DNA from: an uncultured Oscillospiraceae bacterium
Lineage (GTDB): Bacteria > Bacillota > Clostridia > Oscillospirales > Acutalibacteraceae
Length of the DNA stretch: 64,000 nucleotides
NCBI GenBank assembly: GCA_958448165.1
Contig: CAUDCW010000003.1
Coordinates: 62,001 to 126,000, forward strand
Reading direction: 5' to 3'
Positions 37,781-46,015 of this stretch are shown one piece after another. The translations under genes and the position numbers were made by a program. The notes below the pieces were generated by a model. The model was not told the origin of the DNA, made no database searches, and was given only the letters and a program-made list of their open reading frames with translations. Numbering within the stretch: position 1 is the first letter of the stretch; each line of letters begins with the position of its first letter.

Positions 37781-37809
37781 TAAAAAAAGAGCAGAATACA
37801 CTCTGCTCT
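37781..37809 (-). terminator. Terminator downstream of the amidohydrolase unit
   Basis: A perfect 8-bp stem (AGAGCAGA / TCTGCTCT) with a 6-base loop is followed on the minus strand by TTTTTTT. Confidence 0.8.
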
Positions 37810-37813
37810 CAAA

Positions 37814-37867
37814 TTATGAATACGCATTAACAACGTTTTTCATTAACTCATAGCTATATATATCCAT
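37814..37867 (-). CDS. Possible 17-aa peptide
   Basis: An ATG at 37867 with GAGGTCGG upstream opens a 17-codon frame (MDIYSYELMKNVVNAYS) that ends at TAA, directly before the terminator. It may be the stump of a truncated gene rather than a functional peptide. Confidence 0.3.
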   Translation of the reverse strand: MDIYSYELMKNVVNAYS

Positions 37868-37939
37868 AAAATTACCGACCTCAAATTGTCAGAGTTTTAG
37901 TCTAACCTTTTGGGGTCGATACGAAAAATCGCTTGGCGC

Positions 37940-39331
37940 TTATGTTGTTTCAGACTCCAGGATTTCAGGTGTAATTTCCGCTGGAATCGGGCAATGATAC
38001 GGATGATTCCCTGTCTTCTCTTTTAGCTGTCTCCATGCGGTTTCGATGATTTCGGGGTTATTGCAAACATCAATAGCCGTTGCAGCGATAATCTGACCGG
38101 CATACAACATCCCCTTGTGCGCAAAATCACTCTTGCCGCAGGCTACAGCCTGCCAACTGTGGGCGGCAGTTCCAACCGGCCAAGTGCTTGTGCCGCACTG
38201 CGAAACAGGACAAACCCAGCTCACATCTCCGACATCGGACGAACCCGGAATCGGAACGTTTCCAGACTTGTTCCAATTCCTGGGCTTTAAATCAAATACA
38301 TTTTCAGGAATTCTGTCGGCAGGCATCTGCGTTTTGACGATTTCACGAGCAAACGCAATATCGTCCGCACGCTCAACAGGGTTTGGAATTTCGCACATAT
38401 TATTGTACATTACCTCATCCAGCGCAGGAATCAGCACTGTATTGCTGGTACCTTTCAGGAATTTGATTTCTACCTGTGTATCGGTCATCATGGCCGCGCC
38501 TTTTGCTATATTATTGACACGCTCATAAAGATCAGAAAGTAAGGGTGCAAAGGGCGCTCTGATCTGATACAGTGCCGATGCATAGGCCTGAACAATATTA
38601 GGCGAAATTCCTCCGGCATTCGTTATGGCATAATGAATTCTTGCAGTTGAGGGAATATGCTCTCTGAGAAATTGAACCCCTATATTCATCAGCTCAAGCG
38701 CATCAAGTGCGCTTCTTCCCGCCTCCGGCGCCGCAGCAGCATGAGACGCTTTACCGGTAAAGCTATAACGGATAGCATCATTAGCCAAAACCGGTCCGGG
38801 AGGCATCATATTGCAATCGTTAGGATGCCAGCTTAATGCCAGATCAAGATGATCAAAGCAGCCCTCCCGAGCCATAAATGTTTTTCCGCTTCCGCCCTCC
38901 TCTGCCGGGCATCCGAAAAACACCACGGTTCCGGTTTTCCCTTCCGTTTCCAGATAATGCTTAAAGCCGACTGCTCCCATCAGTGCACCGACTCCAAGAA
39001 GATTATGACCGCAGCCATGTCCGTTTCCACCACTTACCAAAGACTCCTTAACGGCAACGCCCGCCTTTTGACTCAGCCCCGGAAGTGCGTCATACTCTCC
39101 CAAAAATCCAATCACAGGCTTTCCGCTTCCCCATTCGGCATGGAATCCCGTCTTCAGACCAGCCTCTCCAACGGTTATTGAAAAGCCTTCATTTTTCAGA
39201 AAAGCAACATAATCCTTTACCGATTGCTTCTCTTTGAATCGAATTTCAGCATTTTCCCAGATTTTATCACTCAGCTTATAAAAGTCCTCAGCTCTTCTCT
39301 CCAGATACTGAATCACCGACCACTTATCCAT
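37940..39331 (-). CDS. M20-family amidohydrolase, AbgB-like
   Basis: This 463-aa metallo-amidohydrolase resembles aminobenzoyl-glutamate hydrolase subunit B. The zinc site is visible: GHGCGHN with two His near residue 108, the Glu pair in PAEEGGSGK near 142 and His in LSWHPND near 168. The dimerisation lid begins near 190 (FTGKASHAAA). AbgB works with AbgA on p-aminobenzoyl-glutamate, but no abgA is present, so a different N-acyl amino acid may be the substrate. The gene stands alone, divergent from the TrpB2 gene. Confidence 0.75.
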   Translation of the reverse strand: MDKWSVIQYLERRAEDFYKLSDKIWENAEIRFKEKQSVKDYVAFLKNEGFSITVGEAGLKTGFHAEWGSGKPVIGFLGEYDALPGLSQKAGVAVKESLVSGGNGHGCGHNLLGVGALMGAVGFKHYLETEGKTGTVVFFGCPAEEGGSGKTFMAREGCFDHLDLALSWHPNDCNMMPPGPVLANDAIRYSFTGKASHAAAAPEAGRSALDALELMNIGVQFLREHIPSTARIHYAITNAGGISPNIVQAYASALYQIRAPFAPLLSDLYERVNNIAKGAAMMTDTQVEIKFLKGTSNTVLIPALDEVMYNNMCEIPNPVERADDIAFAREIVKTQMPADRIPENVFDLKPRNWNKSGNVPIPGSSDVGDVSWVCPVSQCGTSTWPVGTAAHSWQAVACGKSDFAHKGMLYAGQIIAATAIDVCNNPEIIETAWRQLKEKTGNHPYHCPIPAEITPEILESETT

Positions 39332-39548
39332 TTATAAATCTCCTCTCTTTGATTTGTTCGACAGTTTATGTTATCCCTGTTTTTCTCATAATGAATCCTT
39401 CGTTTTCCTGAAAAACACGCTATCATGGCAACAAAAAGCAGAGCTTATACCTTCTTACCTATTAGATTATCATAATTCTTTACCCTCTACAATAGAATTT
39501 TTAAAAAACCTTGATAATCAAATTTGCAAAACAATATTACAAAAGTGC
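39332..39548. other. Divergent intergenic region between amidohydrolase and TrpB2 genes
   Basis: No convincing gene lies here. A 69-codon plus-strand frame (39354-39563) has no ribosome site; its end (PSTIEFLKNLDN) could be the tail of a lost protein. The promoter of the TrpB2 gene begins at 39549. Confidence 0.4.
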
Positions 39549-39577
39549 GTGACATCTGAATAATTTTATGTTATAAT
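39549..39577 (+). promoter_or_regulatory. Promoter of the TrpB2 gene
   Basis: The -35 GTGACA (39549-39554) and -10 TATAAT (39572-39577) have a 17-base spacer. The gene starts 84 bases further on after AGGAGG, leaving a leader of about 75 bases without clear structure. Confidence 0.7.
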
Positions 39578-39660
39578 GGTACAAATTAACAGATTAACAA
39601 GTTAAAGCATTAAAATATAAAGTATTTTACTAACAAAGCAAAATTCAGGAGGTTTAATCA

Positions 39661-41037
39661 ATGGAAGAGAAGAAAATCCCATACAAGATTTATCTTGACG
39701 AAAAAGAGATTCCGACAAAATGGTATAATGTCAGAGCTGATATGAAAAACAAGCCTGCTCCCCTGCTCAATCCCGCAACACTTGAGCCGATGAAGGCTGA
39801 GGAGCTTTATCCGGTATTCTGCGAGGAGCTTGTTTCACAGGAGCTTAACGACACCGACGCATACATTGATATTCCCGAAGAAATTCAGAATTTTTATAAA
39901 ATGTACCGTCCGTCTCCGCTTGTCAGAGCATATTTCCTTGAAAAAGCCTTGGACACACCCGCAAAGATTTACTACAAATTTGAAGGCAACAATACCAGCG
40001 GAAGTCACAAGCTTAACAGCGCAATAGCTCAGGCATATTACGCAAAAAAGCAGGGGCTGAAGGGTGTTACTACCGAAACAGGCGCTGGTCAGTGGGGTAC
40101 CGCACTTTCAATGGCTTGTTCTTACTTTGGGCTTGACTGTAAGGTATATATGGTTAAGGTGTCCTATGAACAAAAGCCTTTCAGAAGAGAGGTTATGAGA
40201 ACCTACGGAGCAAGCGTTACACCGTCGCCTTCAGCATCCACAGCAATCGGAAGAAAGATTTTAGAGGCACATCCCGGTACAACAGGAAGCCTTGGATGTG
40301 CTATTTCTGAGGCTGTTGAGGTTGCAACCTCAACAGAGGGCTATCGCTATGTTTTGGGAAGCGTGTTAAATCAGGTTTTACTTCACCAGTCGATTATCGG
40401 TCTTGAGGCAAAGGCTGCTATGGATAAATTCGGAATCAAGCCCGATATTATCATCGGCTGCGCCGGCGGCGGCTCCAACCTGGGAGGACTAATCGCTCCG
40501 TTTATGGGAGAGAAGCTCAGAGGCGAGGCTGACTATCGCATTATTGCCGTTGAGCCTGCTTCCTGTCCGAGCTTCACAAGAGGTAAGTATGCTTACGACT
40601 TCTGCGACACCGGAATGGTTTGCCCTCTCGCCAAGATGTACACCCTCGGCAGCGGATTTATCCCTTCTGCTAACCACGCAGGCGGACTGCGTTATCACGG
40701 AATGAGCTCTACACTTTCTCAGCTCTATGATGACGGACTTATGGAGGCAACATCGGTTGAGCAGACCTCAGTTTTTGCTGCTGCTGAACAGTTTGCAAGA
40801 GTTGAGGGTATTTTACCTGCTCCCGAAAGCAGCCACGCTATCAGAGTTGCTATTGACGAGGCATTAAAATGTAAGGAAACAGGAGAGGAAAAAACTATTC
40901 TGTTCGGTCTTACAGGCACGGGATACTTTGATATGGTAGCATATCAAAAGTATAATGACGGCGAGATGAGCGACTACATCCCAACCGATGAAGATCTTGA
41001 AAAGGGATTTGCCGGACTCCCAAAGGTTGATAAATAA
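39661..41037 (+). CDS. trpB: TrpB2-type tryptophan synthase beta-like enzyme
   Basis: This 458-aa PLP enzyme belongs to the TrpB2 branch. The PLP lysine is Lys117 in TSGSHKLNSA, the catalytic glutamate segment is TETGAGQWGTA, and the phosphate-binding loop is GCAGGGSNLGG near residue 270. The N-terminal extension and the insert ending in the SCPSFTRG stretch are TrpB2 marks. It condenses indole and serine to tryptophan, or acts on O-phosphoserine in some archaea. No trpA or other trp gene is nearby, which is usual for TrpB2 and suggests indole salvage. Confidence 0.92.
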   Translation: MEEKKIPYKIYLDEKEIPTKWYNVRADMKNKPAPLLNPATLEPMKAEELYPVFCEELVSQELNDTDAYIDIPEEIQNFYKMYRPSPLVRAYFLEKALDTPAKIYYKFEGNNTSGSHKLNSAIAQAYYAKKQGLKGVTTETGAGQWGTALSMACSYFGLDCKVYMVKVSYEQKPFRREVMRTYGASVTPSPSASTAIGRKILEAHPGTTGSLGCAISEAVEVATSTEGYRYVLGSVLNQVLLHQSIIGLEAKAAMDKFGIKPDIIIGCAGGGSNLGGLIAPFMGEKLRGEADYRIIAVEPASCPSFTRGKYAYDFCDTGMVCPLAKMYTLGSGFIPSANHAGGLRYHGMSSTLSQLYDDGLMEATSVEQTSVFAAAEQFARVEGILPAPESSHAIRVAIDEALKCKETGEEKTILFGLTGTGYFDMVAYQKYNDGEMSDYIPTDEDLEKGFAGLPKVDK

Positions 41038-41048
41038 TATTTCTGACT

Positions 41049-41086
41049 GAAGCCTGAGAAACCCGGTGTTTATCAGGCTTCTTTGT
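41049..41086 (+). terminator. Terminator of the TrpB2 gene
   Basis: A 9-bp stem (GAAGCCTGA / TCAGGCTTC) with a 15-base loop is followed by TTTGTTATTTT. Confidence 0.8.
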
Positions 41087-41494
41087 TATTTTGGCGGAGG
41101 TGAGGTTTGTCGTTTGGTGCAAAATACACTTTACCAAAACTACCAAGATATAATGCGTTCCGAACGCACACAAAAAGCTCTTTCAAAGTGCGATAGTTCA
41201 GAATTTTTCTCGGCAGATTGTTTATCTTATCAGCAAAATACATTATGTCGTCTGCACTGTAATCTTCTATACTTTTTTCTTAGGGAAACACTGATTAAAT
41301 CGCTTGTGCATATTGCATTACTACTCCAATTTTTTGCGGAGAGATTTTAAATCTATGGTTGACAAATCCTTGCCGTCATAATATACCGCTCACGGGGTTT
41401 GATACTCATACATAATCATTAAGCTGTTCCGGCGATGAAACCTTATCAATACTATTTTTTCTGAAAATCCGGTTATTCATAGCTGTCACCTTAC
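41087..41494. other. Gap holding a solo end of the TIR element
   Basis: No gene is visible. At 41281 the end of the repeat family seen at 52129 begins, and about 35 bases match before the sequence diverges. The rest is AT-rich with no clear frames. Confidence 0.5.
41281..41315. repeat. Solo end of the TIR element
   Basis: The sequence TAGGGAAACACTGATTAAAT and the bases after it (CGCTTGTGCATATTGC) match, inverted and with two differences, the right end of the 177-base element at 52129-52305. No partner end is found nearby. Confidence 0.7.
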
Positions 41495-41800
41495 TCAAAT
41501 ATTCTTTTTAATAGTCAGTATATTCTGTCCGTCCTTATATTCATAAGTAATTTCATCCATACTTTTTTTAACAATATATATTCCGAGTCCGCCGATTTTG
41601 CGCTCCTCCGCCGAAAGTGTTGTGTCGGGGTCCTCAGTTGCAAGCGGGTCATACTGCACACCGTGGTCGATAAAGGTGACAATAACCGCAAGAGGATTTT
41701 CTTTTACCTCAACACGGACAGTCGCAGGACCGATATCAGGATTGTAGGCATAATGAGTAATATTGCCGAAAAGCTCATCAATGGCAATATCAATCTGCAA
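41495..41800 (-). CDS. RsbW-like anti-sigma factor ATPase, probably 5'-truncated
   Basis: This frame of 101 codons from a TTG holds a GHKL-type HATPase_c_2 domain: the N box reads IDIAIDELFGNITHYAY and the G box GGLGIYIVKK. Such proteins are serine kinases that bind sigma factors and phosphorylate STAS anti-anti-sigma partners. Full-length relatives have about 35 more residues before this point. The frame stays open upstream to about 41878 but has no start with a ribosome site. No STAS partner or sigma gene is adjacent. Confidence 0.65.
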   Translation of the reverse strand: MQIDIAIDELFGNITHYAYNPDIGPATVRVEVKENPLAVIVTFIDHGVQYDPLATEDPDTTLSAEERKIGGLGIYIVKKSMDEITYEYKDGQNILTIKKNI

Positions 41801-41980
41801 TAGCTGATACTTGATTGATAAAAAATCAGACGTCGGCTCAATGTTCCTTTCTGTTGGATTTATATTTCCATTTACATACTAAACCACTATAATAATAACC
41901 GAAAACAATAATTTTTCAACACTTTGTGCAAAACTGGGCAAAAAAACGGCTTGATTGGTCATTCTGAAGCGCTGATACAA

Positions 41981-42009
41981 GTTGACACTTTGCAATAATA
42001 CCTTTATAC
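41981..42009 (+). promoter_or_regulatory. Promoter of the GHKL kinase gene
   Basis: A consensus -35 TTGACA (41981-41986) and -10 TATACT (42004-42009) are separated by 17 bases, 31 bases upstream of the start. Confidence 0.8.
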
Positions 42010-42040
42010 TAAAATTGTAATTTTGAAATGAGGTTTTAGT

Positions 42041-44002
42041 ATGAAACGGTCACTTAAAATATGTATTTCAATAATACTATCTATTGCTATCTTTGCAGTG
42101 TCCGCATTTGCAGTATTTTACTATTCCAAACCGATGGAAGATAAATCCTACAATCTTTCTCTGCTTGCGGAAGACGGTCAGGAATGGGAAGGAGAAAAAG
42201 GCTGGAGCGTTTATACAAATCAACAAGGTAAGCGAAATGAGCTTATCTCTGACGGAACAGGCGGATACAACGGTCTGGACTACGCAGGACAGACCTTCTA
42301 TTTTTCGCGGAATATGACCGAACAGCTTGACAGTCCTGCCCTGCGAATCGGGACTGTAAACCGCTGTGTCAGTGTATTTCTTGATGACACATTGATTTAC
42401 ACCGACTGCCCCGAAGCCGATAATCGCATCGGTTATCTTGAGCTGCCAATGCTTGAATATGACAAAACAGAGCCGGTTGTTGTATCTCTCCCCCATGACT
42501 ATCAGGGACGCACTCTGACAATAGCGCAATCAAGTCCTGCTTATTCGGAAAAACCGGGTTACGCCGACACGGTCTATCCTTGTGAAGTAACGCTTTATTG
42601 CGGCTATTCCTACGAGAGCGAGCTTATTGCAGATACATCGCAGACAATGATTCCTGCCGTGTTGCTGTTTGCGCTTGAAATTCTTCTTCTGATTGCTTTT
42701 ATATGGAATTCGACATCAGGAAACACGAATTTGGAACTGCCGACACTTGCACTCGCCACATTCTTTCAGGCTTCAGGCATACTTGCACAGGCTCCGTTTT
42801 TCTATCAGTATTTCAACACCCTGCCGATTGACCCGGTGTGGCTGAGCTTTCATCTTTCCGTCGGCGCATTGCTTATATTCATTACAATCAAGTCCACAAA
42901 AAAGCTGCGCTTGTTTTTCATTATCGCTACGATTTTGCAATGGTGCGCCGTCGCTTTGTATTGCATAGTCCGGTGCAGCTCACTTGTTGAATACGGTGAT
43001 CTTTATTTATTCTTTTCTGACCTGCCGCAGTGTATCGGATTTGCGGCGATGATTGCCGTGCTTGTCTACTCATTTTTGCAATGGAGAAAGAGAAACCAAT
43101 TTTTCCGTCGCTTCTCGCAGGCTTCAATTGTAATAACGTGCGGATATTTGCTTTTCGTTGCGGCAAGCTTTATATTCTCGCCTGGTTACCACAAATCGGT
43201 TTTAGAGCGCATTTGTTCGGATTTTTCTAATCTTCTCCCCAACTTCACATTAAAGCTGATGTGGAATCTCTGCCTGTTTTCAGCCATTGCTGCAATTATT
43301 TTTGAGCTTGTGGAAAAGGAAGCGGCAAGACGAACAGAAAATGCCGTTCTGTCATCAAGAAACGAGCTTGCTATGGAAAGCTACAGCAATCTGTGCCGAC
43401 AAACCGAAGAAATTATGATCCTCAGACACGACACAATGAAGCATTATTCTCTTTTGCACACAATGGCAAAAGAAAGTCCCGAAAAGGTGTCCGATTATTT
43501 AGAGCAATTAATTGGACAGATGAACGAGATTCGTCCGATTGTGCAAAGCGGAAATCAAATACTTGACATTATAATAAACGGGAAACTCAGCATCTCAGTG
43601 GAAAAAGGAATAAATGTCGAAATTGTCCGTTCACAGGCACCCGATAAGCTGCCGATCAGCGATGACCGCCTTTGTTCACTTATTACAAATATTCTTGACA
43701 ATGCGATTACAGCGGCAAGCTCATCTGCGATTGAAAAACCGTATATCACGCTTGATTTTCACTGCAAAAACAATAATTTTATCTTCTCCTGCGAAAACAG
43801 TATGAATCCTGAAGAATGTCGGTATACGAAAAATTCTTGTTTGAACAAATCCGATGCTGAGTTGAAACAAAAAACGCCCGTGTCAAGCCACGGATACGGC
43901 TTGAAAATTATTAAACGAATTATGAGCAATTATAATGATATGCTTTCGATTGCAGCTGAGGGAAACGTGTTCAAGCTTTCAATAATTCTTCCGGTTGAGT
44001 GA
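42041..44002 (+). CDS. Membrane sensor kinase with GHKL ATPase domain
   Basis: This 653-aa sensor kinase has an N-terminal signal/anchor helix (about 7-28), an extracytoplasmic domain of about 170 residues, roughly seven helices (about 205-420) as in 7TM-DISM sensors, then a coiled linker and a GHKL kinase. The phospho-acceptor region reads ILRHDTMKHYSLL, the N box ITNILDNAITAA and the G box SSHGYGLKIIKRI. The family usually pairs with a LytTR response regulator, which is not present here, so it is an orphan. It has its own promoter and terminator. Confidence 0.85.
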   Translation: MKRSLKICISIILSIAIFAVSAFAVFYYSKPMEDKSYNLSLLAEDGQEWEGEKGWSVYTNQQGKRNELISDGTGGYNGLDYAGQTFYFSRNMTEQLDSPALRIGTVNRCVSVFLDDTLIYTDCPEADNRIGYLELPMLEYDKTEPVVVSLPHDYQGRTLTIAQSSPAYSEKPGYADTVYPCEVTLYCGYSYESELIADTSQTMIPAVLLFALEILLLIAFIWNSTSGNTNLELPTLALATFFQASGILAQAPFFYQYFNTLPIDPVWLSFHLSVGALLIFITIKSTKKLRLFFIIATILQWCAVALYCIVRCSSLVEYGDLYLFFSDLPQCIGFAAMIAVLVYSFLQWRKRNQFFRRFSQASIVITCGYLLFVAASFIFSPGYHKSVLERICSDFSNLLPNFTLKLMWNLCLFSAIAAIIFELVEKEAARRTENAVLSSRNELAMESYSNLCRQTEEIMILRHDTMKHYSLLHTMAKESPEKVSDYLEQLIGQMNEIRPIVQSGNQILDIIINGKLSISVEKGINVEIVRSQAPDKLPISDDRLCSLITNILDNAITAASSSAIEKPYITLDFHCKNNNFIFSCENSMNPEECRYTKNSCLNKSDAELKQKTPVSSHGYGLKIIKRIMSNYNDMLSIAAEGNVFKLSIILPVE

Positions 44003-44048
44003 CCCTGCTTTTGATTAAATATTGCTCTTTATCAATATCAAAGCGTCT

Positions 44049-44090
44049 GCCTGCGTTTGTATATCTGTGATGTATGAATGCAGGCTTTTT
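44049..44090 (+). terminator. Terminator of the GHKL kinase gene
   Basis: A long hairpin with outer stem GCCTGC / GCAGGC, extended by A-T and G-T pairs, is followed by TTTTT. Confidence 0.7.
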
Positions 44091-44246
44091 GCGGTATTAA
44101 TAACACGTTTCATACCGATATTGCAGTCAGCATTGTAAATCACACTATCAATTCATATAATCTTTAATTAATATTTATAAATAAATACAGCACCTATTAT
44201 TTGTGGTTCTATTGGTCTGGTAGTATTTTAAACACGCTTCATCTGC

Positions 44247-44465
44247 CGCCAAATCCTCATGCAAATCGGTAATCATATCGCCCTTGGACTGTATATAAGC
44301 AGCTGTAAACGGGTTGCCCGACGCCGAGCTTGGGTAAACGCCGGTTGTGTGGTCAACAAAATAAGCATCAAACCCCGACTCCTTTATTTCTTCCATTGAA
44401 AGATTCCGCGTCAGCTGATAAACTATAGCACCTATCATTTCAAGATGCGCAAGCTCCTCGGTACC
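44247..44465 (-). pseudogene. Central part of a CotJC/Mn-catalase-like gene
   Basis: The minus-strand frame encodes about 73 residues of a manganese-catalase-type protein: GTEELAHLEMIGAIVYQL with Glu and His metal ligands, then FDAYFVDHTTGVYP and DLHEDLAADE. At the 3' side homology ends at the GCA codon next to 44244, exactly where the fragment at 35260-35547 takes up the gene. At the 5' side the first ~75 residues are replaced by unrelated sequence, so the gene has also lost its N-terminus. Confidence 0.8.
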
Positions 44466-44630
44466 TGACGAGTCCCCTCGGTTGGAAGTTTTACCGTTTA
44501 AAAGTTATAAATTCATATCATACGGAAAGCTTGATAAACGCACAATAAAGCCTGCTACAGACTCGGACAAGCACAGAAGAAAATACTTTACAGCAAGGCT
44601 GTATCTGATATAAAACAACCCTCAAAAACT

Positions 44631-44692
44631 AAGGGAACACCGAATAAATCTGTCGCCTTAATATGCTCAAATGATTTAATCAGTGTTCCCTT
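44631..44692. repeat. Short TIR element, 62 bp
   Basis: The left end AAGGGAACACCGAATAAATC (44631-44650) and right end (44673-44692) form a 20-base inverted repeat with 18 matches. The ends match those of the longer element at 52129-52305. It has no coding capacity. Confidence 0.75.
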
Positions 44693-44702
44693 GAATTTCA
44701 TT

Positions 44703-44857
44703 CTATTTCTTTTTTACCGGAATCCAAATTTCGCAATAGTAATTTTCATCCGCTGTTCCGTTTGGGTATTTTTTAGGGTCATCATAGTATTCAACACAAT
44801 AGCCTGAGGCAAACTCGTATTTTGTGTCCCGACAATCTCTGCTTTGTTTTGTCTGAA
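44703..44857 (-). pseudogene. C-terminal remnant of a GyrI/AraC effector-binding domain
   Basis: A minus-strand frame ending at TAG (44703) encodes about 50 residues with the typical end of GyrI-like small-molecule-binding domains: GYCVEYYDDPKKYPNG then CEIWIPVKKK. The start and the HTH part are missing. Confidence 0.6.
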
Positions 44858-44932
44858 TTTAGATTTTAACTTCTTTTAACTTGCTTGACAAACTGAAATC
44901 TGTCGAGTTCTTCGCATATAAAAATAGCAATT

Positions 44933-45388
44933 TTATTCTATAGAAATTCTCAATTCTACATCTCCGTTGCTCAACAATTCTACAGCTTCATGCTCCGGAA
45001 TATCCATTTTCCCCAGTCTTGTATATGACCATGAATTTGAACCATAGAATAAAACAATACTATTTTCATTATACAGAACAATATCGCCCTTATGCGTAGT
45101 TGTTGGCTTATCATTACTTGTATAATTTCTTCCTAAAGAACCAACCTGTTCATTGTCACTATACATTGACATTGATACATTAATATCCCCTAATTTGACC
45201 TGCTCCACCAATTCTGCAATAGTGTCATTATCTTCCCAAGAAACAGGAACCTCTGCATCATTTATATATAATTTCATACCAACATTCTCACCTACATCAT
45301 CGTTATTATCAATGTTAGATGTAATCTTCGTGTATTTATCAGACCGGTTGATATCACTCTGAATTTCCGCCTGGGATTCAGAAATCAT
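44933..45388 (-). CDS. Cyclophilin-like fold protein
   Basis: This 151-aa frame ends with a cyclophilin-like domain of about 110 residues (from MKLYINDAEVPVSWEDNDT to the end), containing the family segments SMYSDNEQVGSLGRNY and GDIVLYNENSIVLFYG. The N-terminal ~35 residues are acidic and disordered, and the frame is open further upstream without a good start. Relatives are lipoproteins with a signal peptide, so the 5' end may be lost. It follows the flavodoxin-like gene by about 60 bases in the MerR-controlled operon. Confidence 0.65.
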   Translation of the reverse strand: MISESQAEIQSDINRSDKYTKITSNIDNNDDVGENVGMKLYINDAEVPVSWEDNDTIAELVEQVKLGDINVSMSMYSDNEQVGSLGRNYTSNDKPTTTHKGDIVLYNENSIVLFYGSNSWSYTRLGKMDIPEHEAVELLSNGDVELRISIE

Positions 45389-45451
45389 ATTCTCGAGCTT
45401 TGAGGTATCATTTATTTCCTGTGATTTTATTAAATATACATCCCTTCATTC

Positions 45452-45991
45452 TTATACTTCGGTTCCCATATCATATGCTTCTTTCAACTTAGTATTTTCT
45501 GAAATTTCTCCACCCATGGTTACACCACCACAGAAAACATATCCTTTAAGTTCCGCCTTATCAAAGCAATCAATCCAACCATTTAATCCTGACAAAGCTT
45601 TTTCATATACATGTTCTCCGTCCTCGGCTGCTGTGGCAAGGAAATAAACATCCCTAAATTTATAATCCATAGAAAACATAGGATTTAATCGGTCAATAAG
45701 TACTTTCATCTGACCGGACATCTCATAGTAATAAATAGGTGTTGCCCATACCACAATATCAGAGTCAATGACCTTATCCATTATCTTTGTAACATCATCT
45801 TTGATTACACATTTACCGGTCTGCTGGCATACAAGACAACCCTTGCAAAAACTAATCTGATTATCCTTTAATGTAATGAAATCCACTTCATTTCCTGCAA
45901 ATGTCGCACCATCTGCAAAACTTTTTGCAAGATCTTCCGAATTACTGTTTGCCCTTATACTTGTTGAAATCACTACAACCTTCTTGCTCAT
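45452..45991 (-). CDS. Flavodoxin-fold NAD(P)H-dependent reductase
   Basis: This 179-aa NADPH-dependent FMN reductase-like protein has an FMN loop TSIRANSNSEDLAKSF near residues 9-24, a CKGCLVC cluster near 49 and the flavin loop ATPIYYYEMSGQMK near 83. It likely reduces quinones or similar electrophiles. It follows the alcohol dehydrogenase gene by 24 bases and shares the MerR-type promoter. Confidence 0.85.
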   Translation of the reverse strand: MSKKVVVISTSIRANSNSEDLAKSFADGATFAGNEVDFITLKDNQISFCKGCLVCQQTGKCVIKDDVTKIMDKVIDSDIVVWATPIYYYEMSGQMKVLIDRLNPMFSMDYKFRDVYFLATAAEDGEHVYEKALSGLNGWIDCFDKAELKGYVFCGGVTMGGEISENTKLKEAYDMGTEV

Positions 45992-46015
45992 ATTATTATT
46001 CCTTTCTGTGTTTCC

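Larger units (their letters stand above)
35545..44246. mobile_element. Putative 8.7-kb serine-recombinase element splitting a cotJC-like gene
   Basis: The two cotJC-like fragments on the minus strand join in phase if the segment between TGC at 35545-35547 and TGC at 44244-44246 is removed. A large serine recombinase gene ends 69 bases inside the left border. Just inside both borders lie inverted arms: TAAAATAATACC at 35564-35575 and its counterpart TAAAATACTACC on the minus strand at 44219-44230. A 2-3 base common core with flanking arms is what a serine integrase leaves. The cargo is an amidohydrolase, a TrpB2 enzyme, an RsbW-like ATPase and a kinase. The cotJC N-terminus is missing, so the target gene is dead today. 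Two unrelated cotJC fossils are the alternative explanation. Confidence 0.6.
44466..44932. other. Gap with a TIR element and a GyrI-like remnant
   Basis: It holds no intact gene. A 62-base TIR element (44631-44692) is followed by a minus-strand remnant (44703-44857). Between 44470 and 44625 I see only short frames. Confidence 0.6.

Noticed and set aside
42077..42529. A 150-codon minus-strand frame inside the GHKL kinase gene
   Set aside because: It is fully antisense to a well-supported kinase with promoter and terminator, and shows no domain.
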